DNA from: Holophagaceae bacterium UBA1801
Lineage (GTDB): Bacteria > Acidobacteriota > Holophagae > Holophagales > Holophagaceae
Direction of reading: 5' to 3'
DNA length: 10,910 bases
Assembly: GCA_002319925.1 (NCBI GenBank)
Contig: DCFP01000034.1
Coordinates: forward strand, 1-10,910
Every line of letters begins with the position of its first letter. The first letter of the stretch is position 1. The notes below the pieces were generated by a model. That model made no database searches. It saw only the letters and a program-made list of their open reading frames with translations, and was not told the DNA's origin. Below are positions 7,399 through 10,910 of the stretch, piece by piece. The position numbers were made by a program, and so were the translations under genes.

Positions 7399-7936
7399 AA
7401 TCCGTGTTGGCGGCCTGGGCGGCCAGGGCGTCATCCTCTGCGCGTCCATCATCGGCAAGTGCGCGAGCATCTATGAAGGCAAGCACGCCACCTTGATCCA
7501 GGCCTTCGGACCCGAGGCCCGCGGCAGCGCCTGCAGCGCCCAAGTCACCGTTTCCGAGGACGAGATCGGCTATCCCTACGTGAAGAACCCCGACATCCTC
7601 GTGCTGATGTCCCAGGACGCATACACCCAGTTCATTCCGCAGCTCAAGCCCGGCGGCCTCGTGCTCTACGAGGAAGAGCTGGTGAGCATCGACGGCAAGC
7701 TGCCCAAGGGCGCCAAGGCCGTGGGCATTCCCGCGACCCGCTTCGCCGAGGAACTGGGCCGCCGCCTGGTGCTCAACATCGTCATGGTGGGCTTCTTCGC
7801 CGGCGCCACCAACCTCGTCTCCTGGGAATCCGTGGAGAAGGCCGTGAAGTCCTCCGTGCCCAAGGGCACCGAGGATCTCAACCTCAAGGCCCTCAAGAAG
7901 GGCTACGATTACGGCAAGGAACAGGCGGGAAATTAG
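7385..7936 (+). CDS. korC: 2-oxoacid:ferredoxin oxidoreductase, gamma subunit
   Basis: KorC (183 residues from ATG 7385) is the small Rossmann-like chain that completes the KorABCD enzyme and contributes to CoA binding and assembly. The glycine loop VGGLGGQGV (8-16) and the GPEARGSACSAQV segment (about 42-54) are diagnostic for the gamma family. The ATG at 7385 is chosen because GGAG at 7375-7378 lies six bases upstream. An earlier in-frame ATG at 7373 is overlapped by that site and would add only MESK. The reading frame overlaps the end of korB by 14 bases. TAG 7934-7936 ends the operon. No clear terminator follows in the 89 bases to the next gene. Confidence 0.92.
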   Translation: MAKTEIRVGGLGGQGVILCASIIGKCASIYEGKHATLIQAFGPEARGSACSAQVTVSEDEIGYPYVKNPDILVLMSQDAYTQFIPQLKPGGLVLYEEELVSIDGKLPKGAKAVGIPATRFAEELGRRLVLNIVMVGFFAGATNLVSWESVEKAVKSSVPKGTEDLNLKALKKGYDYGKEQAGN

Positions 7937-8025
7937 CAAACAGCGCCCTTCTCAACGTTCCTGGTGTCGCAACCGCGAACACGACCTTATCCTGGATTTG
8001 AACAATGGCTGAAAAGGAGTGAACC

Positions 8026-8625
8026 ATGGGCCTCAACACCCTACCCAGGACCATCACGCTCCATGACGGACGGAACCTCGAACTGAGGCTGCTGGAAGTC
8101 GCCGACTGCCTCGGCCTCGTGGAGTTCTACCGCACGCTGCCCGAGCAGGACCGCCAGGTCCTGAAGGACGACGTGACCACCAAGGAGTGGGCGGACCGTT
8201 TCCTGCGCAAGGTGGCCACCAAGGAAGTGCTCTGCCTCGTGGCCATGGACGGCGACAAGGTGGTCGGCGAGGGCTCCCTCTACCGGAGCATGTATGGTTG
8301 GACGAAGCACGTGGGCGAGATCCGCCTCACCACCGCCCGTTCCCACCGCCGCCAGGGCCTTGGTCTCGCCATGGCCAGCACCCTGGTGAAGCTCGCCACG
8401 GATCTCGGCATCGAGAAGATCATCGTGAGCATGGTGGAGAATCAGCTGGGCACCCGCCACACCTTCGAGAAGCTAGGCTTCCAGAAGGAAGCCGTCCTTC
8501 CCCGCCACGTCAAGGACATCAGCGGCATCAAGCGGGACCTCATCATCATGGCCAACGACGTTTCCCAGATCTGGGCGGCCATGGAAGCCATGGTGCAGGA
8601 CTACTCTCCGCACCAGGGCGAATAG
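8026..8625 (+). CDS. GNAT-family N-acetyltransferase
   Basis: The 199-residue protein has a GNAT fold: an N-terminal substrate half, strand VLCLVAMDGDKVVGEGSLY (about 68-86), strand GEIRLTTA (97-104) and the acetyl-CoA pyrophosphate loop RRQGLG (108-113) followed by a helix. The VSMVENQLGTRHTFEKLGF region corresponds to motif B, which closes the site. Enzymes of this family acetylate amines on proteins, peptides, antibiotics or small molecules; the substrate here cannot be told. A good ribosome site, AAGGAG at 8014-8019, lies six bases before the ATG. It stands alone after korC (89-base gap) and is followed within 12 bases by a strong hairpin, so it is probably its own transcription unit or the tail of the kor operon. 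Confidence 0.85.
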   Translation: MGLNTLPRTITLHDGRNLELRLLEVADCLGLVEFYRTLPEQDRQVLKDDVTTKEWADRFLRKVATKEVLCLVAMDGDKVVGEGSLYRSMYGWTKHVGEIRLTTARSHRRQGLGLAMASTLVKLATDLGIEKIIVSMVENQLGTRHTFEKLGFQKEAVLPRHVKDISGIKRDLIIMANDVSQIWAAMEAMVQDYSPHQGE

Positions 8626-8636
8626 CATTCCCGATC

Positions 8637-8666
8637 ACGGCCCCGCGACGCGGGGCCGTTTCATTT
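8637..8666 (+). terminator. GC-rich hairpin with weak T tract (terminator or attenuator)
   Basis: ACGGCCCCGCG and CGCGGGGCCGT (8637-8659) are perfect reverse complements around one central base. They form a stem of about 10 pairs with a three-base loop. TTTCATTT follows, so the U tract is interrupted. The hairpin sits 12 bases after the GNAT stop and nine bases before the ribosome site of the next gene. Confidence 0.75.
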
Positions 8667-8678
8667 CCAGGAGTCACG

Positions 8679-9140
8679 ATGGTCCCGGAAAAGGTCCAAA
8701 GCGTTCTCGAAGCCCACGGCTTGAAGGCCCTCGAATTCGAGCCCGGCAGCACGCCCACGGCGGAGCTGGCGGCACAACGGATCGGCGTAGAGACCGCCCG
8801 CATCGCCAAGTCCCTGCTCTTCCGCAGCAAGTCGGGAACCTACCACCTCGTCGTGTGCCCTGGCGACAAGCGGCTCTCCTCGGGCGTCCTGAAGCGCGTG
8901 ATCGGCGCGAAGGTTTCCATGACGGATGCGGATGAAACGGAGCGCATCACTGGCTTCCGCCCCGGCGGTGTCTGCCCCTTCGGTCTGGAGGGCGTGGAGA
9001 TCCTGCTCGACCAGGATCTTGGCCCCCTGGGAACGGTCTATCCCGCGGCGGGCACGGACGCCACCGGCGTGCCGACAAACCTGGAACAACTTTCGGTCAT
9101 CACCGGCGGACGGATCGTCGATCTCAACGGGATGGCGTGA
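8679..9140 (+). CDS. YbaK/EbsC-family aminoacyl-tRNA editing protein
   Basis: The 153 residues match the free-standing YbaK/EbsC/ProX editing domain, which hydrolyses wrongly charged tRNA such as Cys- or Ala-tRNA(Pro). The key lysine K44 in ARIAKSLLF (40-48) corresponds to the essential Lys46 of Haemophilus YbaK. The PTAELAAQRIGV segment (26-37), the GGVCPFG motif (about 102-108) and a late TNLEQL...TGG segment are also typical. The length is normal (about 150-160). I take ATG 8679 as the start because AGGAG at 8669-8673 is five bases upstream. The open frame runs far upstream, but that part is a shadow of the GNAT gene. The substrate is uncertain within the family. The gene ends convergent with, and overlapping, the ApgM-type gene by 17 bases. 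Confidence 0.87.
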   Translation: MVPEKVQSVLEAHGLKALEFEPGSTPTAELAAQRIGVETARIAKSLLFRSKSGTYHLVVCPGDKRLSSGVLKRVIGAKVSMTDADETERITGFRPGGVCPFGLEGVEILLDQDLGPLGTVYPAAGTDATGVPTNLEQLSVITGGRIVDLNGMA

Positions 9141-10320
9141 GGAATTCGCTTAGGAGCGTGTGGCCCGGATCCAGAAAGACACCGGCCGCGGCTGCCTCCT
9201 TTTCAGAGAATGCCTTTCCTGAGCGTGACTCCACACCCGCGCCTGCATAACAGAAGGGCGGTGGTTCCGCGTGGTGCCCCTTGGTGCGCACCAGGGTCGC
9301 GTGATCGGGCGCAATGAGGATGCGATGGTCCCCCATGGATTTCAGTTTCTTCAGCAGCGGGCCCACGATGGCCTCGTCGATGCGCTCCAGGGACTTCATC
9401 TTCTCCTCGGCCATGCCCTGGTGGGCAGCTTCGTCGGGAGCTTCGATGTGCACGACCACGACATCGTACCGATCCAAGGCATCAAGAGCCGCGCGGCCCT
9501 TGGCATCGTAGTCGGTGTCGATGTAGCCCGTGGCGCCGGGCACTTCGATCAGGTCCATGCCCATGCCCACGGCGATGCCGCGGATGATATCCACGGCGGT
9601 GATCACAACGCCTTTCAGGCCATAGCGCGAATCGAGGCTCTCCAGCTTCATGGGCGTGCCCTGCCCCCAGAGCCAGATGTTCGTGGCCCAGTCCTCGCCT
9701 TTCTCGCGCCGACGCAAGTTCACCGGGTGTTCGCGCAGCACCTCCACCGCGCGGTCCATGATGGCCTTGACGCGCTCCTGCCCGTCTCCTGTGGGCCAGT
9801 AGCCCGCCACGGGCTGATCCGTGATGTCGTGGGGCGGCTGGCTCTGCAGCTTCATGGTCGAGGCATTGGAGACCAGCAGCAGATTGCGGTAGGACACGCC
9901 CGCGTGGAAGGAGCACTGCTCGCCGAAGAAGGTCGCCGCGTTAAGGGCCGCGATCAGTGCGTCCGCATCGGGCTGGTGGATGTGCCCGGCTGTGAAGTCC
10001 TTCATCTTCCCATCCGTGATGTTCACGAAATTGCAGCGGAAGATGAGCTGGTCAGGCTCGGCCGTGAGCTGCTGGGCCAGCGCCTCCATGGGCGCTCGCC
10101 CCGTGTGGTACACGCGCGGGTCGTAACCCATGAGCGTCAACGTGCCCGCATCCGTGCCCGCACCGAAGCCATCCGGGATCGTCACGATGCGACCCAGGCG
10201 GCCATCGTGAGCGATCGAATCCATGTTCGGAATGTGCGCCGCTTCCAACGGTGTTTTTCCGCCCAGCTGCGGCAGAGGCTCATCGGAAGCGCCGTCAGGG
10301 AGAATGATCACGTACTTCAT
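9124..10320 (-). CDS. apgM: ApgM-family protein: cofactor-independent phosphoglycerate mutase or proposed homoserine kinase
   Basis: This is a 398-residue protein of the alkaline phosphatase superfamily, archaeal-type phosphoglycerate mutase branch. Candidate metal ligands are D9 (in LPDGASDEP), D296 and H300 (in APDEAAH), D339 and H340 (in APDH), and H349/H350. The family motifs GYDP (65-68), TGRAPMEA (73-80), FRCNFVN (94-100) and a KDFTAGHI-type segment (107-114) are present. At the usual nucleophile position (GSD) the protein has T56 (GTD). The next gene upstream on the same strand is threonine synthase. That clustering is the basis for the known 'proposed homoserine kinase' model (TIGR02535) within this family, and no classical ThrB is visible here. 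I infer that role over glycolytic mutase, without proof. ATG 10320 has an AAGGG about eight bases upstream and begins with the typical MKYVIILPDG. Confidence 0.85.
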   Translation of the reverse strand: MKYVIILPDGASDEPLPQLGGKTPLEAAHIPNMDSIAHDGRLGRIVTIPDGFGAGTDAGTLTLMGYDPRVYHTGRAPMEALAQQLTAEPDQLIFRCNFVNITDGKMKDFTAGHIHQPDADALIAALNAATFFGEQCSFHAGVSYRNLLLVSNASTMKLQSQPPHDITDQPVAGYWPTGDGQERVKAIMDRAVEVLREHPVNLRRREKGEDWATNIWLWGQGTPMKLESLDSRYGLKGVVITAVDIIRGIAVGMGMDLIEVPGATGYIDTDYDAKGRAALDALDRYDVVVVHIEAPDEAAHQGMAEEKMKSLERIDEAIVGPLLKKLKSMGDHRILIAPDHATLVRTKGHHAEPPPFCYAGAGVESRSGKAFSEKEAAAAGVFLDPGHTLLSEFLTPSR

Positions 10321-10341
10321 GCTTGCACCCTTGGAAGTTGG

Positions 10342-10428
10342 AACCACGAATCACACGAATCAAAACAAATCACACGAATAAGAAGAGATACGTGCAGATT
10401 GCTTTTCCAATTCGTGAAATTCGTGGTT
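10342..10428. repeat. Imperfect 19-base inverted repeat with internal direct repeat
   Basis: Arms 10342-10360 (AACCACGAATCACACGAAT) and 10410-10428 pair at 17 of 19 positions around a 49-base loop. A 12-base direct repeat, AATCACACGAAT, occurs at 10349-10360 and 10368-10379. Sequences of this CACGAAT/ATTCGTG type recur between genes in many environmental bacterial genomes, where they give spurious NHE-(F/S)-HE peptides when translated. It fills most of the 116-base gap (10321-10436) between the two - strand genes. I see no promoter there that I can support. Confidence 0.7.
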
Positions 10429-10436
10429 TCTCTTTT

Positions 10437-10910
10437 TCATTGGACATGCGCTTCGATAAATCGCTTCACCTTCCCCGTATCCGGTGGCATCACAGTCACG
10501 TGCTGGGGGAGGTTCTCGATGCCCTGGAACTTGGCTGGGCATGCGGGTTTGCGGCCAAGGGCTTCGAGGATGGTGTCCTCGAACTTGATGGGCAGCGCCG
10601 TCTCCAGGCACACCAAAGGCACGCCGCGATCACGGTTCTGGAGCCCGACTTTCACGCCGTCCGCGGTGTGGGTATCGATCTCCACGCGGTAGCGCTCCCA
10701 GACGCGACGGATGGTCTCGAGGCGATCGGCGTGGGTGCTCTTGCCGGACACGAACCCGAAATCGGCGATGCGCTTGAAGTGGGGTGTTTTGGAAAGGTCG
10801 AAGGTCTTGCCTGCGTCCACCTGCGCCCACAGTTCCTTTACCACGGCTGCATCGCGATCCACGAGGTCGAAGACGAAGCGTTCGAAGTTGGAGGCCTTGG
10901 AGATGTCCAT
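10437..10910 (-). CDS. thrC: Threonine synthase, C-terminal part (5' end outside window)
   Basis: Threonine synthase is a pyridoxal-phosphate enzyme that turns O-phosphohomoserine into threonine. Only the last 157 residues are visible. The first visible codon is a methionine, but MDISKASNFERF is the internal segment known from ThrC (compare MDVGNPSNFER-type sequences), so the gene continues past base 10910. Further marks are the GFVSGKSTHADRLETIR stretch (about residues 52-68 of the visible part), IDTHTADGVKV (about 78-88) and a PLVCLETALPIKFE segment (about 97-110). The lysine that binds the cofactor lies in the missing part. The style is that of the longer, E. coli/yeast-like class. The stop TGA at 10437-10439 is 116 bases before the ApgM-type gene on the same strand. 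The two probably form one threonine operon. Confidence 0.9.
   Translation of the reverse strand: MDISKASNFERFVFDLVDRDAAVVKELWAQVDAGKTFDLSKTPHFKRIADFGFVSGKSTHADRLETIRRVWERYRVEIDTHTADGVKVGLQNRDRGVPLVCLETALPIKFEDTILEALGRKPACPAKFQGIENLPQHVTVMPPDTGKVKRFIEAHVQ

Noticed and set aside
7937..8025. Promoter for the GNAT gene or terminator for korC
   Set aside because: TTATCC near 7987 resembles a -10 site, but no matching -35 is present, and no stable hairpin with a T tract is visible.
8187..8678. N-terminal extension of the YbaK-type gene over the GNAT gene
   Set aside because: The extended part is Gly/His/Arg-rich shadow sequence of the GNAT gene. The ribosome site and family start agree on ATG 8679.
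10349..10379. Direct repeats as part of a CRISPR array
   Set aside because: Only two 12-base copies exist with a seven-base gap, far too short and few for a CRISPR array.
9271..10692. Long + strand open frame of 473 codons opposite the ApgM-type and thrC genes
   Set aside because: It lies antisense to two genes with clear family motifs, crosses the intergenic repeat, and its translation is His/Asp/Val-rich low-complexity sequence typical of the reverse frame of GC-rich genes.

Overview
The window is a GC-rich bacterial chromosome segment with tightly packed housekeeping and central-metabolism genes, mostly on the + strand. A two-gene serine dehydratase, a four-subunit ferredoxin-dependent 2-oxoacid oxidoreductase, and an ApgM-type protein beside threonine synthase suggest an anaerobic or facultatively anaerobic bacterium. 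Gene content and codon style would fit Acidobacteriota of the Holophaga/Geothrix type, but that placement is an impression and not a demonstrated result. There are no RNA genes, insertion sequences, phage genes or CRISPR arrays, and no gene-free stretch above about 205 bases.

Layout. 1-675: C-terminal membrane part of a family 2 glycosyltransferase, cut by the left edge. 686-1875: a small FlhB C-domain-like protein, translationally coupled (GTGA overlap) to a PHP-domain phosphoesterase. 1940-3177: a stand-alone DivK/CheY-like receiver protein, coupled (ATGA overlap) to truA. 3234-4789: sdaAB and sdaAA, the two chains of an iron-sulfur L-serine dehydratase. 4790-4993: a strikingly AT-rich intergenic region with repeated TTCGAA palindromes, probably the control region of the next operon. 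4994-7936: korD-korA-korB-korC, a complete 2-oxoacid:ferredoxin oxidoreductase. 8026-8625: a GNAT acetyltransferase, followed by a strong hairpin. 8679-9140: a YbaK/EbsC-type tRNA-editing protein. On the - strand, 10910-9124: the end of threonine synthase, then an ApgM-family protein whose position beside thrC fits the 'proposed homoserine kinase' subfamily. A 116-base gap with a dispersed-type inverted repeat separates these two.

How the genes work together. Serine dehydratase turns serine into pyruvate. The Kor complex interconverts a 2-oxoacid plus CoA with an acyl-CoA, CO2 and reduced ferredoxin, so this part of the chromosome is devoted to 2-oxoacid and ferredoxin metabolism. The - strand pair probably makes threonine from homoserine. 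For several genes the longest open frame is not the likely start. A Shine-Dalgarno sequence inside the open frame points to a later start for sdaAB (TTG 3234), sdaAA (ATG 3905), korC (ATG 7385), the YbaK-type gene (ATG 8679) and the ApgM-type gene (ATG 10320).

I see no clearly novel multi-gene system. The points most worth following are the probable alternative homoserine kinase with Thr at the expected nucleophile position, the inverted repeat beside it, and the AT-rich control region before korD.
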